From Bacteroidota bacterium (lineage in GTDB: Bacteria > Bacteroidota > Bacteroidia > Flavobacteriales > Weeksellaceae): DNA of 64,000 bases. Below are positions 1-9,106 of the stretch, one piece after another. The notes beneath the pieces were generated by a model. That model worked only from the letters and a program-made list of their open reading frames with translations. It made no database searches and had not been told where the DNA came from. The position numbers and the translations under genes were made by a program. Every line of letters begins with the position of its first letter. The first letter of the stretch is position 1. The stretch covers positions 1 through 64,000 of the forward strand of contig JAEWOR010000006.1 in the NCBI GenBank assembly GCA_023399595.1, given 5' to 3'.

Positions 1-12
1 CCCCCCCCCCCC
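1..12. other. 12-base C homopolymer at window edge
   Basis: The first 12 bases are all C, in an otherwise AT-rich sequence with no other tract like it in the window. It lies just past the 3' end of surE. It may be the edge of a contig or an assembly or sequencing artefact, or a true homopolymer that could slip. The sequence alone cannot decide. Confidence 0.6.
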
Positions 13-36
13 GAAACTGTTTTATAGAAGTTCTTT

Positions 37-801
37 TTAATGATATTCCGCTCTTAATTGATCAATATACTCATAAGCCGTAAGATCAAACTTTACAGGA
101 ACAATAGAAATAAAACCGTTTGCAAGAGCTGTTTCATCGGCATCTTCAGACTCATCCATATTATTGAAATAACCCGTTAGCCAATAATATTTTTTGCCAT
201 GTGGATTAATTCTTTCATCAAAAGACTCTTCCCATTTAGCGTTGGCTTGTTTACAAATTTTCACTCCTTTAATCTCCTCTTTTGTAAGATTTGGAATATT
301 CACATTGAAAACTACACCTTTAGGCATAGGGTTTTTCAAAGTTTTTCTTACAATATCTTGAATAAAGTCTTTCGCTTGCATAAAATCGGCTTCCCAACTA
401 AAATCTAATAATGAGAACCCAATTGCTGGTAAACCTTCCACTCCCGCTTCCACTGCTGCAGACATCGTCCCAGAATAAATAACATTAATAGAAGAATTTG
501 CTCCATGATTAATACCCGAAACTACAATATCTGGTCTTCTCGGTAAAATCTTATCTAATGCCATTTTCACACAATCTACAGGAGTTCCGCTGCATGAAAA
601 ATCCCTTTGAGGACCTTCTAAATTCAACTCTTCAAAACTTAAAGTAGAATTTATAGTAATTGCATGACCTTTTCCACTTTGAGGTGAGTTGGGAGCCACC
701 ACTATCACTTCTCCTATTTCATTCATAAAATTTACTAGATTTCTTACTCCTGGTGCCGTAATGCCATCATCATTAGTAACCAAAATTAATGGTTTTTTCA
801 T
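37..801 (-). CDS. surE: 5'/3'-nucleotidase SurE
   Basis: SurE-family metal-dependent phosphatase, 254 aa, the usual length. It removes phosphate from nucleoside monophosphates and is a stress/survival-type enzyme in the cytoplasm. The N-terminus carries the hallmark ILVTNDDG (residues 6-13), whose Asp pair binds the metal. A Ser/Asn-rich metal site (APNSPQSGKG, residues about 36-45) and VSGINHGANS (about 94-103) are also present. It starts at the ATG at 801 and diverges from the protease gene at 933, an arrangement I recall as common in flavobacteria. Identification is firm; the substrate range is inferred from the family. Confidence 0.96.
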   Translation of the reverse strand: MKKPLILVTNDDGITAPGVRNLVNFMNEIGEVIVVAPNSPQSGKGHAITINSTLSFEELNLEGPQRDFSCSGTPVDCVKMALDKILPRRPDIVVSGINHGANSSINVIYSGTMSAAVEAGVEGLPAIGFSLLDFSWEADFMQAKDFIQDIVRKTLKNPMPKGVVFNVNIPNLTKEEIKGVKICKQANAKWEESFDERINPHGKKYYWLTGYFNNMDESEDADETALANGFISIVPVKFDLTAYEYIDQLRAEYH

Positions 802-932
802 AAAAATATATTTTCTGTAAAAATACTCAAAAAGTATGCGTAATTTGTAAATAAGGTATTAATTTTGATTTGTGTATTTTAGTGTAACAAATACATATGT
901 TGTAACAACCAATAGATATATAAAAATTATTT

Positions 933-3059
933 ATGTTTAAAAAATTTAAACTCAATACACTGTTGTTAATGCTTCCATTAACAACTTTAATTTTCTGCTT
1001 CAATTCTCCTAAGAATGATGAGGAAAAAATGCAAACCATCATGGTGAGCGTTAAAAACACATTATCTTACCTTCATTATAGTCCAAAAACCATCAATGAC
1101 GCTTATTCTAAAGACGTTTATAAATTGTATTTTGAAATGATAGATCCTCCAAAAAGGTTTTTCATGCAGTCGGATATGAATGAATTTGCGAAGTATGAAA
1201 CCAAATTGGATGATGCATTATCACAAGGTGATTTAACATTCTTTAAATTAGTGAATGGAAGATATACTCAAAGGTTAAATGAGATTGAAACAATTACCAA
1301 TGATATCTTTAAAAAACCTATTAATTTAGATGAAGATGAAACTTATATTCTAGATTATAAAACAGCTAAAAACCCTTCTAACAAACAAGAAATGGCTAAT
1401 GAATGGAAAAAATTCATTAAATATTTCATTCTTCAAGAAATAGAAACTATAAATTCTAAAGAAGAAGCTCAGCAAAAGAAAAAAGATTCTGTAGTAGCTC
1501 ATCAATTGAAAGACACTATAAAGGTTGAAAAATTGACGATGGAGCAAAAGAAAATTAAAGCTACAGATGAAGCCAAAGATTATTTCAGCAGCTTCTTAAA
1601 AAGACTTCGTAAAAGAAAAACCATGGACTGGTTCTCTCAGTACATGAATGCTTACACAGAGGTTTTTGATCCGCATACCAACTATTTCTCACCAAAAGAT
1701 AAAGATGAGTTCGATACGCAATTCAAAGGAAAAGTAATTGGTATTGGTGCAATTATTCAAGAGAAAAAAGGAGATCTTTATTTGGGTGCTTTAACTATTG
1801 GTGCTCCCGCCTGGAAATCTAAACAACTTTCGGAAGGAGATAAAATTTTAAAAGTAAAATCTAAACCAAAAGATGAGGCTGTAAATGTTTTAGGAATGCT
1901 TTCTGATGAGGCCGTCCGTTTAATACGTGGTGAAAAAGGAACCCCAGTAACTTTAACAGTTCAGAAAAAAGATGGAACTATTAAAGAAGTTACCATGGTT
2001 CGTGAGGAAGTAGCTATTGAAGATACTTTTGCAAAAAGTATTATCGTTAATTATCCGAACGGAAAAAAATATGGTTTAATTAACTTACCGAGTTTTAATG
2101 CAGATTTTGATGATCCTTCAGGGAGAAATGCTTCAGACGATATTAAAAATGAAATCATTAAACTTAAATCTCAAAATATCGAAGGAATTATATTAGACCT
2201 TAGGTTCAACGGAGGTGGTTCTCTTACCGAAGTGGGCGATATTATGGGATTATTCATGAATGCTGGACCTTATGTACAAGTAAAAGATGGCAACGGAAAA
2301 ATTCAGACGTTAAAAAATAAAAACAACTCTCCTATTTGGACAGGCCCTTTGGTAATTATGCAAAATGAATTATCAGCTTCTGCATCAGAAATTTTAGCAG
2401 GCGTGATGGAAGATTATGGAAGAGCAGTAATTTTAGGTTCACCACAGTCCTTCGGAAAAGGTACGGTGCAAACTTTTGTAGATTTGAACAGATTCTTAAA
2501 TACTGAAGATGATTTTGGATCTTTAAAACTTACTATTCAAAAATTCTACAGAGTCTCTGGTGAGTCTACACAAAGAAAAGGAATTGAATCTGATATTAAA
2601 ATGAAAGATTTATACTCTTATGCAGAAGTGGGTGAACGTTATGACGATTATGCTTTAGCATGGGACAAAATCCCTGGCGTAAACTTCCAAAGAATGAATA
2701 TTTTAGACATTCCGACTTTGCAGAAAAACAGCGAAGCTCGTATGGCAAAAAATAAAGATTATCAGTTATTAATAGAATCTGCAGAATGGAGAGAGCAATT
2801 GGATAAAGAAAAAACTATTTCTCTAAACCAAGCGAAATTCACAGAACTAATGAAGCAAAGAAAAGCGCAGATTGAAAAATTCAAACCTATTGAAAAATAC
2901 AATATAGGAGCTGAATTTACACAATATCCAAAAGATATTGAAAGAGAGAAAAAAGATGAAGCTTTTAAAAAGAAAAATGAAAATTGGATAAAATCTCTAA
3001 AACGAGATGTGTATTTACAAGAAGCTATCAATATTATTTCAGAGATTAAGACATCTTAA
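933..3059 (+). CDS. prc: Carboxy-terminal processing protease (Tsp/Prc, S41A)
   Basis: Periplasmic or membrane-anchored serine protease that trims proteins from their C-termini; 708 aa, in the range of long Tsp/Prc enzymes. A hydrophobic N-terminal signal or anchor spans about residues 8-24. The PDZ domain is at about 265-345, and the S41 catalytic core at about 375-530. Aligning with E. coli Tsp places the Ser/Lys dyad at S483 (in SASASEI) and K509 (in SFGKG), with the supporting acid D494. The C-terminal third is charged and helical (DUF3340-like tail). It is transcribed alone and is followed by a palindromic element and a strong hairpin terminator. Its role in envelope protein turnover is inferred from the family. 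Confidence 0.93.
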   Translation: MFKKFKLNTLLLMLPLTTLIFCFNSPKNDEEKMQTIMVSVKNTLSYLHYSPKTINDAYSKDVYKLYFEMIDPPKRFFMQSDMNEFAKYETKLDDALSQGDLTFFKLVNGRYTQRLNEIETITNDIFKKPINLDEDETYILDYKTAKNPSNKQEMANEWKKFIKYFILQEIETINSKEEAQQKKKDSVVAHQLKDTIKVEKLTMEQKKIKATDEAKDYFSSFLKRLRKRKTMDWFSQYMNAYTEVFDPHTNYFSPKDKDEFDTQFKGKVIGIGAIIQEKKGDLYLGALTIGAPAWKSKQLSEGDKILKVKSKPKDEAVNVLGMLSDEAVRLIRGEKGTPVTLTVQKKDGTIKEVTMVREEVAIEDTFAKSIIVNYPNGKKYGLINLPSFNADFDDPSGRNASDDIKNEIIKLKSQNIEGIILDLRFNGGGSLTEVGDIMGLFMNAGPYVQVKDGNGKIQTLKNKNNSPIWTGPLVIMQNELSASASEILAGVMEDYGRAVILGSPQSFGKGTVQTFVDLNRFLNTEDDFGSLKLTIQKFYRVSGESTQRKGIESDIKMKDLYSYAEVGERYDDYALAWDKIPGVNFQRMNILDIPTLQKNSEARMAKNKDYQLLIESAEWREQLDKEKTISLNQAKFTELMKQRKAQIEKFKPIEKYNIGAEFTQYPKDIEREKKDEAFKKKNENWIKSLKRDVYLQEAINIISEIKTS

Positions 3060-3068
3060 ATTATTAAT

Positions 3069-3100
3069 TGTAGGAGCACGCCTCGAGGCGTGTTCCTACA
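3069..3100. repeat. 32-nt GC-rich REP-like palindrome
   Basis: A near-perfect inverted repeat centred on CTCGAG. All 16 base pairs match except one G-T opposition (3076/3093). It is much richer in GC than the flanking intergenic DNA. It lies directly after the protease stop codon and before the terminator hairpin. It looks like a REP-type dispersed palindrome, but only one copy is seen here, so dispersal is not shown. It could instead be an extra mRNA 3'-end stem. Confidence 0.6.
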
Positions 3101-3119
3101 AAAGGTCACAATAAAGAAA

Positions 3120-3148
3120 AGGTCGGGAAAATTTATTTTTCCCGACCT
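3120..3148. terminator. Bidirectional Rho-independent terminator
   Basis: A perfect 12-bp stem (3120-3131 with 3137-3148) and 5-nt loop. A T-run follows on the plus strand and an A-rich stretch precedes it, so it can serve both the protease gene (plus) and the convergent sodC (minus). Confidence 0.85.
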
Positions 3149-3168
3149 CTTTTTTATGTTGACTATAA

Positions 3169-3672
3169 TTACTTAATCTCTACACAGCCCACTCTTCCAC
3201 CAGCATTTCCTGTTGGCTGAGTTTTAAAATCGTCTTTATCCGCGTGAATAATAATGCTTTTTCCGATGATATTTTTAGATTCGTCGTTACAACCTAAACA
3301 CCATTTATCCGTTTTAAAATTTAAAGTTGCCGTTCCTTTAGTATCAGCATTCAAATTTCCTATATCTCCCATATGGAAATGTCCAACACCCCATTTTCCA
3401 TGGTCGTGTCCTGCAGGATTCCAATGTCCACCAGCCGAAGATCCATCTGCTGCAGAACAATCTCCTTTTTCATGAATATGAATAGCGTGCGGTCCTGCTG
3501 TCAATTTATAAGCACTTACTTTCATTTCCACTTGTTTACCTTTTTGTTTAAAAGTTACAATACCTTGTGTCTCCGTTCCACTTTTGGGTAAAATAGAATA
3601 GGTTTTAGCAGTTCCACAAGAAACAACAGCTAAAGCTACTCCTGCAATTAGTGCGCTTTGTAATATTTTCAT
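3169..3672 (-). CDS. sodC: Cu/Zn superoxide dismutase, lipoprotein
   Basis: SodC family, 167 aa; converts superoxide to peroxide and oxygen in the periplasm. The N-terminus is a lipoprotein signal with the lipobox ending at C19. Metal ligands fit the family spacing: H65 and H67 (HIHEKGDC), H83 (GGHWNPAGHDHG), H91, H100 and D103 (HFHMGDIGN) and H143 (IIIHADKDD). The structural disulfide is probably C72-C163, and the guiding Arg is R160 (GGRVGC). An extra Cys pair (C125 and C128 in WCLGC) is less usual. Convergent with the protease gene and sharing its terminator. Identification is strong; membrane anchoring is inferred from the lipobox. Confidence 0.93.
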   Translation of the reverse strand: MKILQSALIAGVALAVVSCGTAKTYSILPKSGTETQGIVTFKQKGKQVEMKVSAYKLTAGPHAIHIHEKGDCSAADGSSAGGHWNPAGHDHGKWGVGHFHMGDIGNLNADTKGTATLNFKTDKWCLGCNDESKNIIGKSIIIHADKDDFKTQPTGNAGGRVGCVEIK

Positions 3673-3780
3673 TTTTAAAGATTTTTTATGATGACCTAAA
3701 TTTACTAATTATTTTCCGAAACCTTGTTTAAGGCATTTTCACCTTTCAGACATTAAATTTTACCCTTCGGTAATTATTTA

Positions 3781-3812
3781 TTGAAAAATGAATCAAAAAC
3801 AGCTTAGATTTG
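3781..3812 (+). promoter_or_regulatory. Bacteroidota-type promoter for the TonB-dependent receptor
   Basis: TTG at 3781-3783, a 21-nt spacer, then TAGATTTG at 3805-3812. This fits the -33/-7 (TTG ... TAnnTTTG) consensus known for this phylum. The ATG of the receptor gene is at 3832, leaving a short leader. Confidence 0.6.
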
Positions 3813-3831
3813 AGGAAAAATTTTACCTCTC

Positions 3832-6036
3832 ATGAAGTTCCTAAGTTTATTTTTAATATTTATTAATTTTTCTTTAATCTTTTCTCAAACCACTATTTCT
3901 GGCAAGATAACATTTAAAGGAAAAGGTATATCAGGCGTTAATATCAGTCTTAAAGACACCTATGATGGAGCTACTTCTAGTGAAGATGGCACTTACCATT
4001 TTGAAACTTCAGAAAAGGGAAATCATATTTTAGTTTTCCAACATCCAAAATATATTGATGTAGAAAAAAGCATTGTTTTAGAAGAAAATACTCTTACAAT
4101 TAATGCCGAACTTAGAGAACAAGTAAACGAAATTGATGCAGTAGTAATTTCCGCAGGTGCTATTGAAGCCAGTGATAAAAAAAGGGCTACAGCACTCCTT
4201 TCTCCTATTGATATTTACACCACGGCTGGTTCCGACGGACAAATTACCAAATCCTTAGAATATCTTCCGGGAACTCAGAAAGTGGGCGAAACAGAAGGTC
4301 TTTTCATAAGAGGAGGCACTGGGACTGAAGCTAAAATTTTCATGGATGGAAGTTTAGTGAACAATTATTTCTCCAATTCTGTTCCTGGAATTGCGGGTAG
4401 AGATAGGTTTAACACATCATTATTCAAAGGGAATATATTTTCTAGTGGCGGATATTCTGCATTGTACGGACAAGCGCTTTCTGGAGTTTTGGTTTTGGAA
4501 AGTGTAGATTTACCCGAACAAAGTTCTTATGATTTTGGAATTTCCCCTATATTTTTAAGCGGAGGTTTGCAAAAACTTTCTGAAGACAAAACCTACTCTT
4601 ACGGCATAAGTGCAAGCTATTCTTTATTGGATCTCATGCAAAAAATTTTTAGCTTTAATACAGATTTCACAAAAGCACCTGAAGGTTTTAATGGCGATGC
4701 TAATTTTAGAATTAAAACTAAAAATGGCGGAATGATAAAATATTACGGAATGTTTGACACCAATAAAATGGGGGTTAGAACAAAAAGTTTAGAGCCAGAA
4801 TATGATTTTTCTAGCGTTTTCTTAAAAGCCAAAAACACATTCCATAGCTTGGCATATCGACAAAAATTTGGAAAATATACGCTTCATTCATCCACTTCAT
4901 TATCCTACAATCATTCAGATATGGATTTATCAACTGAAAAAGACAATCTTGAAACTCGAACGGGAAGATTGAGTAACACAGGAAATTACATCAACTTTAA
5001 AACTTTTGTTGAAAGAAAACTCCATAGAATAAGTGCACTACGTGGTGGTTTTGAATTGAACAATGCTAACGAAATTTATAAATATTACTCTTTTGCGAGG
5101 AAATATCTGGATTTAAATTCTGCTGTTTTCGTAGAAACAGATTTAGGATTTAACAATCATTTATCAGCAAAAATAGGCGTTAGAGCAGAAAACTCATCCT
5201 ACTTTAAGGAGTCTAAAATTGCACCAAGATTTGCACTTGCCTATCGCTTAGCAAAAGATTGGACAACTTCTGTAGCGTACGGAATTTACTATCAAAGTCC
5301 AGAAAGTAAATATTTAAATTATCCTGCCGATTTAGGATTTCAAAGAGCGGATCATTATATTTTTCAATTGCAAAGAACAACCGAAGGACGAAGTTTAAGA
5401 TGGGAAGCTTTCTACAAAAAGTACGACCAATTGATAAAAACTTCAGGCGATAATTTTTTTCAAACTGCAGTTAACAATAACGGAAATGGTTATGCAAAAG
5501 GTGTTGAACTTTTTTGGAGAGATAAAAAAACCTTCAAAAACATTGATTATTGGATCAGCTATTCTTACTTAGATTCCAAAAGAAATTTTATGAATTATCC
5601 TTTGAAGATTCAACCTGGTTTCGCTTCCGAACACACGCTTTCCGCTGTCGCTAAAAAATTTGTAATAGACTGGAAAACAGGATTTAATTTATCTTACACT
5701 TACGCAAAGGGAAGACCTTATTACGATATTATTTCCCCCAATAATGGAAATTTAAATATCATAAGAAACCAAGGAAGATTAAAAGATTACAATGCTTTGA
5801 ATTTTAGTGTAAACTATCTTCCTAACTTAGGAAAAAAAGACAGCAAAGCTTTTACAGTATTGGTTTTGAGCGTTAGTAATATTTTGGGAAACAAAAATGT
5901 ATTTGGCTATAATTTTTCCAATGATGGGTTAAGAAATTCCGCCGTAGTTCCCCCAATTAATACTTTCGTTTTTGTGGGCGCCTTCATTAGTTTTGGAGTA
6001 GATAAAACGCAAGATGCTATTAATAATAATTTATAA
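3832..6036 (+). CDS. TonB-dependent outer-membrane receptor
   Basis: Outer-membrane active transporter of 734 aa. After a signal peptide (cleavage near residue 19, after IFSQ-type sequence) come a carboxypeptidase-D regulatory-like fold (about 20-105), the plug domain (about 115-235, with the FIRGGTGTEAKIFMDG segment), and a 22-strand-type beta-barrel to the C-terminus. The layout is that of Bacteroidota CarboxypepD_reg-plug receptors, but no SusD partner is adjacent. The next gene (6100) encodes a small secreted protein and may be co-expressed. The substrate cannot be read from the sequence; iron chelates, metals or vitamins are all possible. Confidence 0.9.
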   Translation: MKFLSLFLIFINFSLIFSQTTISGKITFKGKGISGVNISLKDTYDGATSSEDGTYHFETSEKGNHILVFQHPKYIDVEKSIVLEENTLTINAELREQVNEIDAVVISAGAIEASDKKRATALLSPIDIYTTAGSDGQITKSLEYLPGTQKVGETEGLFIRGGTGTEAKIFMDGSLVNNYFSNSVPGIAGRDRFNTSLFKGNIFSSGGYSALYGQALSGVLVLESVDLPEQSSYDFGISPIFLSGGLQKLSEDKTYSYGISASYSLLDLMQKIFSFNTDFTKAPEGFNGDANFRIKTKNGGMIKYYGMFDTNKMGVRTKSLEPEYDFSSVFLKAKNTFHSLAYRQKFGKYTLHSSTSLSYNHSDMDLSTEKDNLETRTGRLSNTGNYINFKTFVERKLHRISALRGGFELNNANEIYKYYSFARKYLDLNSAVFVETDLGFNNHLSAKIGVRAENSSYFKESKIAPRFALAYRLAKDWTTSVAYGIYYQSPESKYLNYPADLGFQRADHYIFQLQRTTEGRSLRWEAFYKKYDQLIKTSGDNFFQTAVNNNGNGYAKGVELFWRDKKTFKNIDYWISYSYLDSKRNFMNYPLKIQPGFASEHTLSAVAKKFVIDWKTGFNLSYTYAKGRPYYDIISPNNGNLNIIRNQGRLKDYNALNFSVNYLPNLGKKDSKAFTVLVLSVSNILGNKNVFGYNFSNDGLRNSAVVPPINTFVFVGAFISFGVDKTQDAINNNL

Positions 6037-6063
6037 TACCCGACTTAAAAAAAGAATAAATTT

Positions 6064-6071
6064 TACATTTG
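6064..6071 (+). promoter_or_regulatory. Possible -7 box upstream of the 213-aa secreted protein
   Basis: TACATTTG matches TAnnTTTG, 28 nt before the ATG at 6100. No good TTG is seen at the right distance upstream, so this is weak. It would give the downstream gene its own promoter inside the 63-nt gap. Confidence 0.3.
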
Positions 6072-6099
6072 ATACAACCAAAACTTTAAATTTTTAATT

Positions 6100-6741
6100 A
6101 TGAAAAAAATATTTTTAACACTATTTGTAATGATGATTTCCTTCACTGCCTTCGCACAAGGGAATTATGAAAAAGTAATGAAAGAAAAAATTGCAAAACT
6201 TGAAGTTTGCAAAACTCCCGATGAATTTACCGCTTTATCTAACGATTTTAAAAGAATTGCAGAAAAAGAAAAAGACAAATGGCAACCTTATTATTACGCG
6301 TCTTTTGCTTTAATTCAACAAGGAAGGTTCTTGATGAGAGATAATAAAATTGCTGATGCCGAAGCTCCAGCAAATGAAGCATTAAAATTAACTGATACCG
6401 CATCCAAATTGAGCAAAGACAATGCAGAAATTCATATTTTAAATAAAATGGCCAATAGTCTTTTAATGATGAAAGATCCGATGACAAGATACATGACTTA
6501 TGGACAAACTGCGGCTCAAGAGTTAGATACTGCAGAAAAATTAGATTCCGAAAACCCAAGAATTACACTTTTAAAAGGTGAAGATCTTTATTTCACACCT
6601 GAACAATATGGTGGAAGCAAAGAAAAAGGCCTGGAAATGATTAAAAAATCTATCGAACAATTCGGAACTTATAAGCCTAAAACTGAATTAGACCCCAACT
6701 GGGGAAAACAAGAAGCGGAATTCATGTCTAAGATGAAATAA
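6100..6741 (+). CDS. Conserved secreted protein with TPR-like helices
   Basis: 213 aa with a clear signal peptide (hydrophobic core about residues 4-17, cleavage after FAQ). The mature part is alpha-helical, with alternating small and aromatic positions suggestive of two or three tetratricopeptide-like repeats (about 50-90, 95-125 and 135-170). I do not recognise a named family. It follows the TonB-dependent receptor by 63 nt and is closed by a strong terminator, so it may assist that receptor or be an independent periplasmic protein. Confidence 0.75.
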   Translation: MKKIFLTLFVMMISFTAFAQGNYEKVMKEKIAKLEVCKTPDEFTALSNDFKRIAEKEKDKWQPYYYASFALIQQGRFLMRDNKIADAEAPANEALKLTDTASKLSKDNAEIHILNKMANSLLMMKDPMTRYMTYGQTAAQELDTAEKLDSENPRITLLKGEDLYFTPEQYGGSKEKGLEMIKKSIEQFGTYKPKTELDPNWGKQEAEFMSKMK

Positions 6742-6762
6742 ATTTTGCTACGATACAATTTC

Positions 6763-6791
6763 AAAAAGCCTCAAATATTTGGAGGCTTTTT
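6763..6791 (+). terminator. Rho-independent terminator
   Basis: Stem 6763-6772 with 6782-6791 (10 bp) and a 9-nt AT loop, ending in a T-run. It closes the receptor/secreted-protein unit. Confidence 0.85.
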
Positions 6792-6855
6792 TACTAATCA
6801 ACCCGTAAAAACAACGGTTGGGTCATAAATAATTTCAATGCTAACTCTCAGCATG

Positions 6856-6863
6856 TATATTTG
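6856..6863 (+). promoter_or_regulatory. Possible -7 box of the LytS/LytTR operon
   Basis: TATATTTG fits TAnnTTTG and ends 18 nt before the ATG at 6882. A matching -33 TTG was not found at 17-23 nt, so only the -7 element is supported. Confidence 0.35.
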
Positions 6864-6881
6864 AAGTATAATTTATAAGTC

Positions 6882-8204
6882 ATGAAAAGAAAGGAACTCA
6901 TACAATTAGTCGTTATTTCTATTGTTATTTCTGCATTTATATTTGTTGCATTTGTAGATGAGAAAACATTGAAGAATTTTCTGTTATCTTGTTGCATTTC
7001 CCTCATGTATTCGTTCACCATTGGCTATGGAAACCATTTTGTAACCAGCTTTCTTGAGAAAAAATTCCCTTGGGAAAAAAACACTCGAAAAAGAGCCATC
7101 ATCACCATTATTTCTATTGTAATTGTGAATGTTATATTGGTATATTCCACCAACTATGTGAATTTTGTTTTAATACAAAAAGCATTAACGACTACGGAAT
7201 TTTTCACCACTTCAAAACTAAATTTCATCAATTGGTTTTATATTAATATTGCGCTTTTAATTTCCGCATTCCTCCATGCCAAAAGCTTTATGGAAGAGCT
7301 TCAAAAATCTAAAAAGAAAGAAGTTCAGGAGCAAAAAATAATTGCCACATCTGCAAATGCACAATTTGAAACTTTAAAAAACCAACTCGATCCACATTTT
7401 CTTTTTAATTCTTTAAATGTTTTAAGTTCATTAATTGAAGAAAACCCAGAAAAAGCCGTAAAATTTACCAATGATATGTCCAAAGTTTACCGTTATGTGT
7501 TGGAACAAAAGGATAAAAAATTGGTGACTGTAAAAGAAGAAATTAATTTCGCTTTAACCTATTGCAGTCTTTTAAAAATGAGATTTGAAGACAGTGTAGA
7601 TTTTATTTTTGATAGCAATGAGGATGATTTTGAAAAACTTGTGGTTCCGTTATCTTTACAATTGCTTTTAGAAAATTGTATTAAACACAACTTTGCGACC
7701 TCGTCTAAGCCGCTTACTATAAAGGTTTACTGCAAAAACGACAATCTAGTTGTTGAAAATAACTTACAACCAAGAGAACAATTAAACGAAAGCTCAGGAA
7801 TTGGTCTTAACAATATTGTTCAACGGTATTCATTACTTACCAATTTGAAAGTTACAATGGGAAAAACAGAGGATTTATTCACCATAAAACTTCCATTATT
7901 AACCACGGAACCTGAAATTATGAAGACAACTTTCACAGAAAAAACAAGTTTTGAAAATGCACAACAACGCGTACAGGATGTTAAAGATTTTTATACCAAT
8001 CTTATCATGTATTTTGCTATTATGCCCTTCATTATTTTTATTAATGTGTACAGCGGAACAGAAACTTTATGGTTTTTATACCCTCTTTTTGGTTGGGCAA
8101 TAGGCATTCTTATTCATGCATTTTATTTATTTGTTTTGGGCAATGACTGGGAAGAAAAAGAAATTCATAAATTGATGAATAAAAAAAACAACAATCCTTT
8201 ATAA
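6882..8204 (+). CDS. LytS/YehU-family sensor histidine kinase with C-terminal 2TM domain
   Basis: 440-aa membrane sensor kinase. Four predicted N-terminal membrane helices (about 8-26, 32-50, 72-96 and 114-132) lead to a His_kinase domain (PF06580-type) with H172 in DPHFLFNSL. A GHKL-type ATPase follows (N-box around LLLENCIKHN, G-box SGIGLNN). An additional 2TM domain ends the protein (about 360-430, with two helices around 380-422), a fusion known in flavobacterial LytS-like kinases. Its partner regulator begins 9 nt downstream. There is no extracellular sensor domain, so the stimulus is probably sensed in or at the membrane. Confidence 0.9.
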   Translation: MKRKELIQLVVISIVISAFIFVAFVDEKTLKNFLLSCCISLMYSFTIGYGNHFVTSFLEKKFPWEKNTRKRAIITIISIVIVNVILVYSTNYVNFVLIQKALTTTEFFTTSKLNFINWFYINIALLISAFLHAKSFMEELQKSKKKEVQEQKIIATSANAQFETLKNQLDPHFLFNSLNVLSSLIEENPEKAVKFTNDMSKVYRYVLEQKDKKLVTVKEEINFALTYCSLLKMRFEDSVDFIFDSNEDDFEKLVVPLSLQLLLENCIKHNFATSSKPLTIKVYCKNDNLVVENNLQPREQLNESSGIGLNNIVQRYSLLTNLKVTMGKTEDLFTIKLPLLTTEPEIMKTTFTEKTSFENAQQRVQDVKDFYTNLIMYFAIMPFIIFINVYSGTETLWFLYPLFGWAIGILIHAFYLFVLGNDWEEKEIHKLMNKKNNNPL

Positions 8205-8213
8205 GTATTAAAA

Positions 8214-8960
8214 ATGTCCATAAAAACCATTATTATAGAAGACGAAAAACCTGCAGCTAGGAAACTCGAAAGAATGCTAAGTCAGTATGAAGAACTGGAA
8301 GTTGAGGCTACTCTCAATTCTGTAGAAGAAGCTATAAATTGGTTTCAAAATAACCAAGAACCCCAACTCATTTTCTCAGATATTGTTTTGGGTGATGGTT
8401 TGTCTTTCGATATTTACGATAAAGTTTCTACAAAAGCATTTATTATTTACACCACGGCTTTCGACCAATACACGCTTAAAGCATTTAAACTAAACAGTAT
8501 AGATTATCTTCTTAAACCAATACATGAAGAAGAACTAAAAAAAGCTATTGAGAAATTTAAAACATTTCTACCTTCTGAAAATCAAAATTCTGGAAGCGAA
8601 ATTAAAGAGATTATCAGTAATAAAAACGCTTATATTTCTAGAATTCTTGTGAAAATTGGCTACAACTTAAAAATTGTTTCCACCAGAGAAATTAGTTGTT
8701 TCTATTCCGAAAATAAAATTGTCTATTTGCAAACTTCAGAAAGAAATTACCCTACAGATTTCACTTTAGATGAACTGGAAAAAATACTAGATCCTCAACA
8801 ATTTATTAGAGTAAACCGACAATTTATTATCCAGTTGGACTATATTAAAAACATTCATACTTCACCAAAATTTAAGGTGGAGCTCCATCATCAACTCAAT
8901 GAAGAAATAACTGTGAGCAGAGATCGTGTAAAAGATTTTAAAGATTGGTTAAGCAAATAA
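8214..8960 (+). CDS. LytTR-family response regulator
   Basis: 248 aa. The receiver domain (about 1-120) has an acidic pocket at EDE (residues 9-11), the phosphoacceptor D56 (LIFSDIVLG), T82 or T83 in the TTAFDQ segment and K105 (LLKP). The LytTR DNA-binding domain is C-terminal (about 143-246, with FIRVNRQFIIQLDYI). It is the cognate regulator of the kinase 9 nt upstream. Target genes are unknown; the neighbouring receptor operon is one candidate. Confidence 0.93.
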   Translation: MSIKTIIIEDEKPAARKLERMLSQYEELEVEATLNSVEEAINWFQNNQEPQLIFSDIVLGDGLSFDIYDKVSTKAFIIYTTAFDQYTLKAFKLNSIDYLLKPIHEEELKKAIEKFKTFLPSENQNSGSEIKEIISNKNAYISRILVKIGYNLKIVSTREISCFYSENKIVYLQTSERNYPTDFTLDELEKILDPQQFIRVNRQFIIQLDYIKNIHTSPKFKVELHHQLNEEITVSRDRVKDFKDWLSK

Positions 8961-8981
8961 TTTGTTTTATTTATCAAATTC

Positions 8982-9009
8982 AAAGACAGAAAAACCTCTT
9001 TTCGTCTTT
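8982..9009 (+). terminator. Likely Rho-independent terminator after the LytTR gene
   Basis: Stem 8982-8987 with 9004-9009, continued by 8989-8993 with 8999-9003, with a single bulged A at 8988. The 3' side runs into T residues. It separates the two-component operon from the LysE-type gene. Confidence 0.6.
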
Positions 9010-9106
9010 TTATGAAGGAAAAACACTTTATTTTTTTTAATTTTGAAAGATATAATCTTATGCAATAAAAGTCAAAATTTTGTAATTGCATATTTTAATT
9101 TTTTTC

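Noticed and set aside
199..408. 69-aa plus-strand open frame inside surE
   Set aside because: It is antisense to a complete surE gene, has no family features, and its codon pattern is that of a shadow frame.
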